From Portulaca oleracea (taxonomy: Eukaryota > Streptophyta > Magnoliopsida > Caryophyllales > Portulacaceae): 64,000 bases of DNA. The stretch is from contig CM055870.1 of the NCBI GenBank assembly GCA_029582165.1, forward strand, positions 9,729,832 through 9,793,831. The letters are read 5' to 3'. The position numbers and the translations under genes were made by a program. Positions 33,942 through 46,149 of this stretch are shown here, piece by piece (the stretch's first letter is position 1; every line of letters starts with the position of its first letter). Under the pieces are notes generated by a model, which was given only the letters and a program-made list of their open reading frames with translations, did not search any database and had not been told where the DNA came from.

Positions 33942-35566
33942 CTCCATATTATTTAAAATGGTTCTTAGAAATCTTTAAAATGTTTAAAACACAAAGTCAC
34001 AACCATAATATATTTATCAAAATTTTAGCATCTCAAAAGTAAAATATAAAAGTTTCTAAATATTAAATATATATGTAATGAAAAAATATAAAAAAATATA
34101 TAAGATTGGAAGTTTCCAACGATGTAGTCTTGAAAAAATAATATAGGATTGGAAGTTTCGAACAATGTCTCTTGAAGGGCACACGATGTACACAAAAACA
34201 TATAAAAATGCAGTGCCGACGATGAATACAGCCATAGAAAGACTACGTACAAAGTCTTCCATAACTGCCTCTATTCCACCAAATCTCCTTGTGGAAATCA
34301 AGATTATAAGATTAATTACATTCTCATTTCAAAATCTACCCAAACAAATTAACAGTTTTTTAGCAGTATTATAACATGCTCTTCTGTAACTCACTACTAT
34401 ACGGTAGAAAGTAATATTAATATTTATAGATTTTACAATTTTTGAGGCAAAGGGAAGTGTAAGTAATAAAAAAGTAGGTACATATTTCGTCTAAGCTAAT
34501 ATATTCTTATAATTTATATAACAATACAAAGTTTAAACTAATTAATATCCAAAGGGTCATGAATATAATATAAGAATTCAAAAAAGTAATATGTATAAAC
34601 TGAAGACGTTCATCTAGTGAATTGACTGTACTAGTTACCTTACAATATAGGAAATGCTAAGTATTGAATTATGAAGTTCTCATTCTAAATTTTTTTTTGA
34701 GAAATCTCATTCTAAATTTAATATTGACCAATTTCAACTATTCAAATTTAACATTAATATATTTTCTTTAAAAAAAAGTAAGAAATAATAAATTAGACAC
34801 TCCCCTCAAGAAATATGTGAAGGGGTATCCTTATATAAATAGTAGAAAACTCCCTATTAAGACAAGCATTTCAAAGTAAAGCTGATTGCGTTGAATGATC
34901 AAATTTAACAAGTCAATCTGCAACTGTGTTCCTTTGCCTATATATATATGTGAAATGGAAACTGATGAATATGAAATCATCATATGCCATATATTTTGGA
35001 CAAGTGTATAAATCTCCGAAGGAACACGATATTCTCCCGCACCACCCACATTAAAACCATATTATCACCTCTATCTGAAGACAACTAAATCCCGCTAGAA
35101 CGGCATCTTGCAAGTCCCAACCCATTCATCATTGTTGTAGCCTCAGTAACAAAAATAAGCAATTAAAATAAGCAAAATATTGTGTTTTGTATCTAAAAAA
35201 ACCGGTCAATAAATCTACAATCCCATTTGATTTTTTTTTTCTATTCCAGGTGTGACGAAATTAAATTTCCGAGTCAGAAATGCCGCGAATATCATGTTAT
35301 TTGACTTTTTATAATTTTAAAAAAAAAAGAGCAAGAAGCCAATGCAAGTTGATGTGCAAATATTAGAGTAAAGTGATAAACCAACCACTATGATGTATCC
35401 GAGTGTACCATACATGATACATCCTCCCTCCCAAACAGACTCAGTTTAAAAGCATTCAACCCCGCGTCATATTTCCCCACTTCCAACACAAACACACCAA
35501 AACTCTCATCAAACTTAAACTAACCAAACCATTTCACACAAACTCCCCCAAAAAAACCAACCAAAA
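33942..35566. other. Intergenic, upstream of RALF; nothing recognised
   Basis: AT-rich; open frames lack domains. No convincing TATA box just upstream of the RALF start. Confidence 0.5.
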
Positions 35567-35926
35567 ATGGCCATGAAACCTCTCCTCCTCCTCTTCGCCC
35601 TCCTCCTCTCGGCCGGAGCCGGGGCCCACGCCAGCATGGGCTCACCGGAGGCCGTAGGGCTGGGCCTGGTGCTAGGTCAGGCCCAGTCCAACCAGTGCAA
35701 CGGCCCAATGGGGGAGTGCTTGGACATGATGAGCAATGAGTTCGAGATGGATTCGGAGGTCCACCGCCGCATCCTGGCCACGAGCCAGTACATAAGCTAC
35801 GGGGCCCTCCAGGCGAACCGGGTCCCGTGCTCGCAGCGTGGGCAATCCTACTACAACTGCCAGCCTGGCGCCACCGCCAACCCTTACACCCGCGGCTGCA
35901 GCTCCATCGCTCGCTGCCGCCGTTAG
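35567..35926 (+). CDS. RALF (rapid alkalinization factor) peptide precursor
   Basis: Intronless, 119 residues, markedly GC-richer than its surroundings. RALFs are secreted peptides that bind FERONIA-type receptor kinases with LLG co-receptors and alkalinise the apoplast, restraining growth and modulating immunity. A signal peptide covers about 1-22 (Leu-rich). The propeptide has ECLDMMSNEFEMDSEVHRR, ending at the subtilase (S1P) site RRIL (67-70). The mature peptide starts near Ala71 and has the YISYGAL receptor-binding motif (75-81) and four cysteines (88, 98, 111, 117) that form two disulfides, ending in RCRR. This is the canonical RALF1/22/23/33-type layout. The start is the first ATG; an in-frame Met follows at codon 3. 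Confidence 0.95.
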   Translation: MAMKPLLLLFALLLSAGAGAHASMGSPEAVGLGLVLGQAQSNQCNGPMGECLDMMSNEFEMDSEVHRRILATSQYISYGALQANRVPCSQRGQSYYNCQPGATANPYTRGCSSIARCRR

Positions 35927-37445
35927 TTCATTACCTACCTTACCTTACCTTACTTCAATTTTACGCTTTTAATTTATATGATATGATATGATCAAGGTAA
36001 TATTTTCTGTGAGAGGGTATACATGATTGATGTGTATAAGTTGGTCCATCTTTTTATTTCCTGTCTCACAATGACTCTATTTAAGTTGATGAGGTAATTC
36101 ATCCCAGTTTTATTGATTTTGTATCAGTGATTTTACAGTCATAATAATTAATAAATTAAAGTGTGTACATTAATTTTGATTCTTTCTCTTGGGTTTTTGG
36201 GTTGTTTTTGGAAGGTTTTATATATGAAATTTGAATTTGGATTGTGGGTATGTGTGCATCGTTGTGATACTGCAGATACGTTAGTGTGTCTTAGGGAGTT
36301 TGAATGAGGAGATATGGTGGTGTTTAATTGTTTTTAATGGTGGGGTTGGGCAAATCTCAATGCCCCTTTTATTGCTCCAAGACACGGAATCTATTCATGC
36401 TTCTAACATGGTTACTTAAGCAACTCGTGTATAAGATTTCTTTTTGAAAAACATGTTGTCATAAAAACTATTTTGTTGCAGAAAGGTTTTAATGGTGTAT
36501 ATATTTTGGATATGTATTGTTTAAGTAAATCGACCCATCTACTAAACATTACGGTTATTTATCCAAACCACTACGAACGTTAAACCAATAATAATATTTG
36601 TTAAGATAAAACTACTGTGTTACGTACATATTTAGATTTGGCATGAGCTTAATCAACCCTAAGGATTATTGTAACCAAATTATATGTGTGACCTCACAAA
36701 AGGGGAGTAATAAATTAAAACATAAGCCTTTTTTTCTATTGGTTACATTATGAATCTTTTTTTTTTGGGGGGGGGGGCGGGGGGCATGACCGCATGAAAG
36801 GTGCAGGACAAGGGCAAAGGAAAGGTTTATCTAATATCCTCCCGTGATATTTTACCGGAGATTAAGAGCAGATCGGAGGTGTTGCAGATAATAACAGCCC
36901 CCAGTGCAATCCAGTTATCCAGAGTGGATTGGAGGTATAACATATAAAAACAGCCCTCAATGCAGTCCTGATAACGCGATGATTAGGAGTATTAGATTAA
37001 AAATCAATATTAGTAATCTACAACATAAATTAAATGGATTTCCCTAAAAAAATTTAAGAAAAATCAGTTATAAAATATGCTTGCTTTTATTACATGGAAA
37101 CTCTAGAAACCTATTTTCTCTTGGTAAAACCAAAAAGACACAAGTTTATTCCCTAAAAGTTTTATGGGGACAAAGCTGCCAACCCTTGTTTGATTGGGTC
37201 ATATGGCAAAACTTCAACAGGGTAAGTTGCATATTCAGATAATGATCATAGAGTTGGTACGATCTGCTTACTTCAGATGAAACGGACATTCAACTACAAC
37301 AATATTTCTTTTATTTTTTTATCGTTCTTTTTGGGCTTTGAAGTATTCAACAAACGTTGTCTTTATTTTCAGTAACCCCAACTTAGATTTGAGAGCGATT
37401 TTACTGTAGTGACGTAGCAATCACAATGTCCATTCATTTTCTTAA
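35927..37445. other. Intergenic; short G run and a degenerate direct repeat
   Basis: After the RALF 3' region there is a T8-G11 run at 36759-36777. Around 36867-36985 a ~60-bp segment repeats with changes (GATYGGAGGT...ACAGCCC...AATGCA/AGTGCA). No gene seen. Confidence 0.5.
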
Positions 37446-37448
37446 TAA

Positions 37449-37704
37449 GGCTCTGTTCTTTTATACGGTGCGGTATCACAACTTAATATATCACTCAATA
37501 TTCTTCCACACTTAACCACATCATACCGAAAATCATTACAAATATATCTCATCACTTTTCTCTATCATCACTTTTCTTTTTTACTTTTCACATTTTCTCT
37601 CCTCAACTACCACATCAACCACACTTTACACAAATTTTACCATATCATTCTACATTTTACCGTACTTTCCACAATTTCACCACACCGCAGAAAAGAACAT
37701 GATC
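37449..37704. mobile_element. PIF/Harbinger MITE
   Basis: GGCTCTGTTCTTTTATACGG and CCGCAGAAAAGAACATGATC are inverted; TAA at 37446-37448 and 37705-37707. Interior rich in CCACA / TTTTACC words, closely resembling 53044-53331. Confidence 0.8.
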
Positions 37705-37707
37705 TAA

Positions 37708-38612
37708 ACCATCCAAAGTCTACTAATCGTAGACAGCATTACTCTCCAAACACAACAAAACTCATAATCTCCAAACTGAGTACTCTGACGTTAACCACCT
37801 GCAGATCCTATCATAATCAACTTCAAGTCAAATGCTTCACTGTTTCCCAACTCATGGAAACACAAGAAAACAAGGACAAAAACACAGCAACTGCACAACA
37901 GAAGACCATAAAATATGGAGATTTTCATTGTTCATTAAATACTCTCTAACTGATCAAAATCAGTTACCTATGAAAGTCAGAGAAGCTGACGGCAACATAC
38001 TGAAATTCTGAAACTACCAATCTCACTATGCCCCGACTGTTACAGCCAACCAAAGCCATGATCCGAAACCTCCCCCGCCCAGTACCAAAGGAATTTTCAG
38101 GAAGGCAAACATTCGTAAGGTTTTGTCAGCTGTCACTACAACCACTTCATAATCTTATTTAACATGTCACTACAACCACTTGAAGATTCCAGTGAATGAA
38201 CGGCAACTTGGCAAGTAATTAGCTAACTGCCGATCATTTCCCCATAATCAAACTTGGGAAATTCCAACTGCATACTCATCTCAGTGTAACAATCCACACA
38301 AAAACGGCAATCGTTTCATCAGAATCCAAGGGGTTTCATTGAAATATTGACGACAAAGTATAACCAAGACACTAGAAATAGAATATCAAGGCTAATTGAT
38401 ACCCCTTTTCATACACAAACTCATTCTATCATTCACCCTGTCACTCATTACTAACAGCATCCAAAATAGATAGCTCATACAAATAGAGCAATTCACAGTA
38501 AGATAGCATCGGAATACCGTTCTCAGTATTGAAATCCAACTTTGGGAGGGGGAAAGGGGGGAAGGACAAGCTACAAATCTCCACTCACAAGAAAAAAAGC
38601 ACATCATGGACT
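37708..38612 (-). other. HSBP 3' flank
   Basis: Includes the presumed 3' UTR of the minus-strand HSBP gene; no other gene seen. Confidence 0.45.
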
Positions 38613-41600
38613 TTATGCAGAACCTTCCTCCGGTTTGCCTTCATCTTCGGGCTTTGATGGTAACCCTGGCGAGGGAGACCCTTCAGCTCCCATCTCTGCT
38701 TTCAGGTCATTAATGCTCTGCTCCAGTTCATCAATGCGGCTTCCCATCTCATCAAGTGCATTGTAGTTAAGGATAAAACAGGACATTGAGTTCAATCATA
38801 GGTTTTGCCAGACACAAAGTCCACAAAAAGAGCTCTATACTCCTGTTGATAGGAGATATATATTCTTCACAAACAGAAAAGAACTACATTATTCCGACTC
38901 TGTATTTCACCTCGTGAACCCCTCGTTGCCCATAGGGGCAGAGAAACTTAGACAACTTAGACCTTGAAACACAAACTTTTCAGAAAACAGGCAAATCCAA
39001 CGCCTGGATCTGCTCACCGAGAAACGAGCCCAATAAACACTGGGGGAAACAAATACTGAAACCTTAGATTAAAAAAGCGCGAGGCGCAAAAAAGCGCAGA
39101 GGTCTGTGAGGCGTGAGGCGCAAAGCGCGTAGAAAAAGCGCGCGCTTAACGCACGCGAGGCGCACCACGTCGTAGTTTCTTCCAAGCTATATTTTCACGC
39201 AATAAGCTAAAGAGGGCATCAATCCATGGTGTAATAGACTAATAATCACACAAATCATCTTTAACATAAGATTTAGCACCAAAAGATTCTTCTAAAGAAA
39301 TAAAACAAGTAAAGTCGAGCGAGAAGAGAGGAAGAAGAGGAGGGAATCGCGCGGCCAAGGCTTTCCTCACAGCTTAGAATGGGTTTTCTTAAAAATACAC
39401 TGCATATTTCATATTTTTTTTTTACTTGCACGGTAAAAGGTCCATAAGGCGCACTATAAAGTGCAAAAAGCGCAGAGGGGACGAGGCGCGCTATTTTTGG
39501 GCTATAGCGCACGAGGCGCGAGCTTTTTTAAACCAAGACTGAAACAGGTACTACAGTTAAAGACATTCCATTTAGAGCTGACTGGTGTAACAGGATTCAT
39601 ATCTAGCATAATTTGGGATGACACTAACAAAACAATTAGCCCAACATCTCAATAAAAGTATCTATCACTAGATAACATGGCATAACAAGAGATAAATTTA
39701 AAAGGATATTTTTAGTAACAATCGTTTCAGACATAGCTTGGAACCTAGATTGCTGCAAAATAAAGATGATGTTGATGTTAGCAGTAGCATAGGATACAGG
39801 TTATGGTGAAAACAATTTGCTGAAGTCAGGAAAAGGGACTCACCATTTGCTGCAGAAGGTTTTGTACCTGGGAAGAACAGTAAATGATTAGATAAACAAT
39901 GCTGCATTTAGATACAGAATTTTACATCATATGACTGAATAAAAAATTTGCAAGTTGTAACATCAGTAACTATAGCCTACTAAACCAAGTTTTTTGCTTC
40001 AGATACTGTCATGTTAGAGAAATTACAGGAAAGGAAGCAAAACAAAAAGTTTCAACATGGTACGCCAAAGTGGACAGCACTGAGCAACACCCAGTTTATG
40101 CAAGCAGAGAATTCCCTTAAATACTAAAATATATCAAACTGAGAGCCTAGCAGGATAAATGATAGAAAACTCACAAAAGCTGTCATATCAGCAGGAGTTT
40201 GCTTAGGATCATCTGAATCATGTCCGTCCTGCAACCACAAAGTGTACAATGAGACATCAGAATGATTTCAAAAAGCAAAAGGAAATGAAAGATGAAAAGC
40301 AGAACCTTCAAATGTTAGCAAGTAGGCATGGGGCAGCAAATCAAAATGAAGACAAGACAGTCATCCACAAAGATAGGAGAGAAACCTTTGTAACCCCAAA
40401 ATACATGACATAAGTAGGACATTAAGTTTGGAATGGCAACAGCTAAGTACTTAAGTATCACAAAATCAATATGTAACGAGAGAAATCCCTTTTTTGGCTA
40501 CACTAAGTGATTCAAACACAAGCAAAGTAAAAGAACTGGAACAATAGAGATAATAGAACCTCTTTACGGCATCATTTCACAATCAGTGAAGTATTATCTA
40601 TTTTCTCTCATAGCCACAGGTGATGCCATCTAATGAGACTCAGAAGGTTCACCTAGGTCATCATCAATCCTTGTATAAATTCAGGCTCACCTATGGTGAA
40701 CGTCGAATGCAAAATTGCAAATGCTTAGGTAATCAAGCAGTATACTAAAATTTCTCAGCCGGGAACACGAATGAATTCTATGATTTTGGCTTACAAATCA
40801 TTGCAGAATGTGGGTTTTTGGAGGACAGGAATGCAGATGACAAGGGTTTCTTATTGAGGACTAGTTAATTGGAAGCTGGCACTACCCGGCACACGCAGTG
40901 CGAGAGGGGGGTGTTGCATCCAAATTATCTTTCTGATAACCTCTCGTTAACTACTTATGTGTTGCTATACACATTAAAGAACATTGTAGCATAAAACAAA
41001 ATATACCAACCCCTAATTCTGCCTACTACCTGCTTATAACCCAGACTATCCAGTGAAACAATGTATCAGGAAAACATGAGAATGAGATTAATTGCAAGAA
41101 CTAAGTAGGAGGGCAACTGTATGAACTACCAGTAAAGTTTATCATATCATGTGCCAACAAACACAAAACCCTATCACAAATCTTATTATTAAATTTCCTG
41201 CCATTTACAGATTAAACCTTCAAATAGATGCCCATGGAGAAGCACAATGTGATAATTCTACTAAACCCTCATCACATTTTCAGCTCAAGCTCAGCATAAT
41301 GCCTCCCTGACAGAAAGACTGGAGAACCTTACATTCCAGCACCACATTTGAAACCACAATTTCATACAAACTAATCAGTGGAAAACCTAAATGACATATA
41401 TCCCTAACACAACAAAAGCAACTTCCTAGACAGTCTCAAAAAGTTTGGGAAAAAAAAATATATTCCAGAATAACCAGACAGAGAATTGAGTTTGCAACAA
41501 ACAAGAAATCGAAATGCTGAAGTAAACAAAGGTCGATGCCAGATTCCAGATCAGCAAACACAAGTACGATCAGAAATATAGAACGAAATTCCAGATCTAA

Positions 41601-41760
41601 ATTCGAAAAGATTAACATTGCACAACCATCAAAGGGTTTCATCGAGAAAGAAGAAAGAAAATCCCCGAACCCTAAATTTGAAATAGGAGGTGAAGATCCA
41701 GAAGAAAGAAACAGGAATTAGGGTTAGAGAGAGAGAGAGAGAGAGAGAAAGGGTTACCAT
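38613..41760 (-). CDS. HSBP: Heat shock factor-binding protein (HSBP)
   Basis: Five coding exons on the minus strand, 41760-41758 (ATG only), 40228-40175, 39867-39844, 39752-39710 and 38755-38613, give 88 residues. HSBP is a small trimeric coiled-coil protein that binds the trimerisation domain of heat shock factors and damps the heat-shock response. The sequence reads DGHDSDDPKQ, then ADMTAFVQNLLQQM, QSRFQAMSETIVTK, then IDEMGSRIDELEQSINDL and an acidic/Pro tail, matching the family along its length; the heptad core is about residues 18-60. Introns 1-3 are GT-AG. Intron 4 (39709-38756) is AT-AC: reading GT-AG there would lose the conserved TKID junction. Intron 1 begins directly after the start codon. 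Intron 4 contains a hAT MITE. Confidence 0.92.
38756..39709 (-). other. U12-type AT-AC intron of HSBP
   Basis: The donor reads ATATCCTTTT, an exact U12 AT-AC 5' splice site. The 3' end holds ATCCTTAAC (8 of 9 to the U12 branch consensus TTCCTTAAC), with the branch A about 11 nt before the terminal AC. Joining 39710 to 38755 restores the conserved TKIDEMG junction in frame. Confidence 0.88.
39063..39537. mobile_element. hAT MITE with GCGAGGCGC words, inside HSBP intron 4
   Basis: ACTGAAAC lies at both 39055-39062 and 39538-39545, a perfect 8-bp duplication. Ends CTTAGATTAAAAAAGC and GCTTTTTTAAACCAAG are inverted. Blocks at both ends are reiterated GCGAGGCGC / AAAGCGC words. Confidence 0.88.
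41726..41748 (-). repeat. (TC)n microsatellite at start of HSBP intron 1
   Basis: Eleven GA units on the plus strand, i.e. a pyrimidine tract in the RNA just inside intron 1, 9 nt after the 5' splice site. Confidence 0.85.
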
Positions 41761-42149
41761 TGTTGGGGATGGTGTTTGAATTCCCTCGCAAGGAGTTTGA
41801 ATCGGAGGTTGAGACTTGAGAAAGCGGATGCAAGTGCACGAAGAGGAGGAGCGCGGATAGAAATTAAAGGACGACTGTATCCCTCCCTTTCCTTTTCTTT
41901 TTCCTTTTTTAATTCTTTTTTCTTTGTTACTTTTGTCTCAAAAACGGCGTCGTATGCCCACTTGATACAACAAAAACAGACTTTTAGGGTAATATGCTCG
42001 CAAGAGATTCAGATGTAGCGGTTTTCCCCCAGCAAATAAAGTGCATAGAGAGCTAAAACCTTTCGTATGTTTGGAGTAAATATGAATATGTTTTTTTGAA
42101 CCTGGTGAACAAGAATGCAATAAGATTTATAGGATCTTCTGTCCAAGCA

Positions 42150-42835
42150 TCTGCCCTAGTTATCCGCACATAAAATAGAAGTGAACACTAGATATGGGTT
42201 ACAGGTCCATGTGATAGCATTATTTAAATTATGGCCTTGACTGACTGTCCAATATATTGCAAAATTGGCTTCTCGATAGATATGTCGTATTGTAAATTCA
42301 TCAAACTGGTTGAGAAGATTTTTGATGTCTCTAATAATCATGTCGACTTGTCACGGGATGTGAAAAAAACCTTGGATAGCTTGGATGAGGTACAAACTAT
42401 CCCCTTCAATCTGGACTTTTGAAGATCTAGTTTGGATAGTTTGTTGGAGACTAAAGTTGAGGGATAGTGCATTCGTCATCAGGATGGAGTGAGAACTAAC
42501 TGGAGTCGTACCTACTTTCCTACTTGGCGAAGTGATTGCGAATTACATAACCTGCTATTGAACCTTGATGACATGAGCGCACTATCAAAGTTTAACTTTA
42601 CCTCTGAATTATGGCTGAATCTATCGAGAACTAGAACATGGTTGCTCGGTTGTTGGCATTTGTGGCGGTTGAACATGGGAAGGGATTAGTCATGGGACGA
42701 TAATCTGCTCCTAGTACGTTATTCCGTGAAGCTTCTCTTGGCACGTATGATGGCTCTTGTGGCGTTGAAGATGGTGTTTTTGAAGGCATAGTTATTGCAT
42801 TCTTTCCGATTGCTCCAAATAAGATAAGTGGCCTC
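42150..42835 (-). mobile_element. LINE remnant, RNase H region
   Basis: The minus strand, with stops and shifts, reads IYLIWSNRKECNN (connector typical of plant LINE proteins), VKLNFDSA (start of RNase H), VQIEGDSLYLIQAIQG and FTIRHIYREAN followed by a damaged A-D-W/LA motif. This is the C-terminal RNase H domain of an L1-type non-LTR retrotransposon, decayed. Ends not defined. Confidence 0.75.
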
Positions 42836-42975
42836 TAAAAACTTATTAGAGGGGAGTGAGTTTTTAATAGTGTTGAGGATGATGGTATCGGTGCTATATA
42901 TTGGTCAAATGAAAAGATCAACCAATCATCTATTGGATTTAGTTACATCGTACACGTGCGTTTCCAGCCTTGTCA

Positions 42976-44030
42976 AGTTTTTGGCGTCGTTACTGGGAAC
43001 TCTGTCCCCGACAACCATTAAACGAATACTCTTAGATTGACTAAATTTTATTTATTTATTTTATTTTGATTTTTTTGTTTGATTTCTCTGGTGTTTTGTT
43101 TCTTGTTCTTGCTAGGTACTCTCATAGTGTACACAAAAGTCTCCACAGTTTGGGTTTGATCCTGAGATTGAACAAAACTTTTCGTTCTAGGAGGAAGAGG
43201 CAGAGACAAGAAGAAGCTAGTAGAAAGCAAGAAGCAAGGTACACGCAGGAGTGCAGAATGGCCAGTGAAGAAAGGAGAACTTTTTGGGCATTATGTGATT
43301 CCGAATGTCACCAACCCTCCAACGGCCATCAATGTTCCAAATGTGGCGGCGAACAACTTCGAGTTGAAGAACTCCCTCATCAGCTTAGTGAGAACTATGC
43401 CCTTCCATGATCTCCCTAGCGAGGACCCCAACCGACATCTTCGCATCTTCCATCAAGCATGTGACACCTTCAAAGCCAACGGGGCCTCGCCGGATGCAAT
43501 CAAATTGTGATTGTTTCCGTGCTCACTCGAGAGAAGAACATGGTTATGGCTAAACTCCCTTTCGATGAATTCCATAAGCACCTTCGATCAACTTGTTAGT
43601 GCATTCTTAACCAAGTACTTCCCGCCAAGCAAGTTAGCAAGCTTAAGGAATCAGATTTCCACCTTTTCCCAAGAGCCGGATGAGACTCTGTACGATGCTT
43701 AGGAGAGATACAAAGACTTGCTTCGCTAATGCCCCCAAAATGGATTCGAGCCGCGGGATCCCATACAAGCTTTCTACAACGGGGTATCAGTTGAGGGTCA
43801 CCATCCTTGCGGCTGTCGGAGGGAATATCATGAGCAAGTCGGTCGACGAGCTCCATACCTTGATTGAGCAGATGGCGTTGAATAGTTATCAATGGTCTGA
43901 GCCCCATTCCTCGAGAACGAGAGGGAAGCTCGAAGTTGATGTCATTTCTGTTTTAACTGCCAAAATTGATGTTGTGACCCAAAAGATGGACCGTTTGAAG
44001 GTGAATGCCCCCTCCCCTCCCACGTTCTTC
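42976..44030 (+). mobile_element. Athila-type Gypsy remnant: primer site and gag
   Basis: TTTTGGCGTCGTTACTGGGAA (42976-42996) is a decayed version of the Asp-tRNA primer site used by Athila/Tat elements. Gag follows: LKNSLISLVRTMPFHDLPSE, then WLNSLSMNSISTFDQLVSAF and LTKYFPPSKLASLRNQIS, then a segment like ERYKDLL, broken by several stops and shifts (e.g. stops at 43508-43510 and 43700-43702). It is interrupted at 44030 by a foreign LTR and resumes near 45200. Confidence 0.85.
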
Positions 44031-45180
44031 ATGTAATTCATTTAAGCATGAGACTATGTGGAGCGTCGCGCGATGGGAGAGATTGAAGACTTAGCTTGAG
44101 TTGTTGTTGTAGAAGAGATGAGAGAAATCCATAAGCAATAGAATAAGGGGAGAAAGATGAACATCTCAATCACCCATGCTTGAACTTCTCAACAATAGCC
44201 TTGAACTTGAATAATAACAAGAATAATAACCAAAATCAACCAATTTCAATAACCTTGAACACCAAAGGGATTGGATATGACCTTGGATAAAGGAGATTCC
44301 ACCACCAAAACCTAACACCCCACCATGACCATCATAAAGGAAGAATCCACCAAATGATCAATAAAGGAATGACTAGAAACACCACCATTAATCAATGGAT
44401 AAAGTAATCTAGATTTTGAGAGAAAACTTAGGGAAACCCTGACCAATGCATAAGCATGTTCATAATCATCAAAAGCTGCCTGGAAAAAAAAGTCCTAACA
44501 AGCTATTTATACTAAACCAGAAATTAAGTAAAAACAGAGCAAAAACAACGAAACTTCGCGTTCTCCCAGAAGGTTGGCTCGGGCGAGCCATGGGGTTGCT
44601 CGGGCGAGCAAGCCCACTGAGGGGTTGACCACATACGCGACACATCTGGCAGGCACTAGGACAAATCTGGCAGGAGCTTGGCTCGGGCGAGCCAGGGAGC
44701 GGCTCGGGCGAGCAGGTCCACTGAGAGGTTGACCATGAGCGGGGAAAAGTCTGGCAGAATGGTGGCTCGGGCGAGCCATGCTTCTGGGCAGTTTTTCCCT
44801 GCCGACTTCCAACGCGCATAACTTCTTCATCCGAACTCCGTTTTAGGCCCGTAAGATATCGTTGGAAAGCTCTCGGTGTGTACTATAAGCTCCCAAAGTT
44901 TGAGACCTATCGGAGTTATATTGAAGGAGTTATGGCCCAAAGCGTGAAAGTGCGCGCATTTCCAACCTTTGATCGCCTTCCCCCTTGCAAGTTATTAACT
45001 TGGTTACTTCCGAGACTTGATACCATCACGCCCTTCATTTCCGGGATGACCCAATCCAGTCCCAAGGCCTCCGAGGTCGTTGACAAGTCCCGAGCCTCTC
45101 CTTACTCCAACAAGGATGGCTCGCTGAGGCCACGATAGTGTGATGCTCACCACCCCGCCTTTTGTAAAGTTGTAACGATT
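44031..45180 (-). repeat. Gypsy-like LTR inserted in the Athila gag, with GGCTCGGGCGAGCC words
   Basis: Starts with TGTAATTC and interrupts the gag homology. On the minus strand a U3 contains five GCTCGCCCGAGC words, then TATAAATAG (near 44510), then an A/T-rich R-U5 region with ACTTTATCCATTGAT and CAAGGTCATATCCAA. The latter part is homologous to the LTR at 52130-53040. Right end approximate. No internal domain, so a solo LTR is likely. Confidence 0.6.
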
Positions 45181-46130
45181 TCTGAAAACGAGTGGGTGAG
45201 CGGTTTTAGTCCGATGATGATGGATCGAGATTTCATCGATCTTATCTTTAACCGCAATCCATTCTATGAAAGTTTGGCACCAAACCCGACACTGAACCCG
45301 ATACGGTTCACTATGTTTTGTCCTAATGGGTTAGCCAATAATGAGTCATCGAACCAAGCCATTTTCATTGGAAACCCTAACCCATGACTGACCTTTGACC
45401 GATTCTCCAATGTTTACAACTAGGGATTGAGGATTTGAGGTACCATCCAAATTTTTCCTATCGAAATAACAATCTCACGGGTCCACAACAACAAGCCCAA
45501 AGACCCCCCAGATTTCAAAGACCGACCCAACCTCAACAAGCACCCCAAAAGTCTAACATGAAGCCTATGTTGGAAAACATGTTTTTGGCTCAACAAAAGC
45601 AAGATGAGATTATCAAGCATTTGGCTAATAAAGTTGACCATTTGGCCACTCATAACAAAATGCTTGAAACTCAAATTGCTAGCCAAGCTAGTTTTTCCTC
45701 TACTCCTCCCAATAAGCTTCCTAGCTAACATGTGACGAACTCGAAAGACCAATGCAATGCCACAACCTTAAGGAGTGGGACACAATTGGTCGGGCTTACG
45801 ATTGGAAGTGATGAGCATGTGGTTGTTGATGTGCAAAATGAAAATGATGAAAATGTTGTGGATGATGTGAATGATGTTGTGCATGAGGAGGTTGGTGGAC
45901 CCTCCAAAAAAACCTTTGATTGAGATTGTTGTGCAAAATGAAAATGACCCTTCTAAGGATTCAACAAAAGTTCTCCAATGAGTTTTTACTCCCCCCGTGC
46001 CTTTCCAACAAAGATTGACACCCATCTTGAGACTACTCCCAACCAAACATACTTAACTGAGAAGTTCCCAACGGATGAGCTACTATAAAAGAAAGTGCAC
46101 TTTGGTGATATCATTAGTTATTTTAGTCCC
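45181..46130 (+). mobile_element. Athila-type Gypsy remnant, continuation of gag
   Basis: Resumes the Athila gag: HPNFSYRNNN, LENMFLAQQKQDEIIKHLAN, VDHLATHNKMLETQIASQAS and then NATTLRSGTQL, the conserved region before protease. Stops interrupt it (e.g. 45726-45728) and no protease, RT or integrase follows. Confidence 0.8.
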
Positions 46131-46149
46131 TTTAAGCTACACTTAACCA

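Noticed and set aside
38613..38795. 60-codon minus-strand frame starting MNSMSCFIL as a separate small protein
   Set aside because: Its first residues are the 3' end of the AT-AC intron; only the part from 38755 down is HSBP exon.
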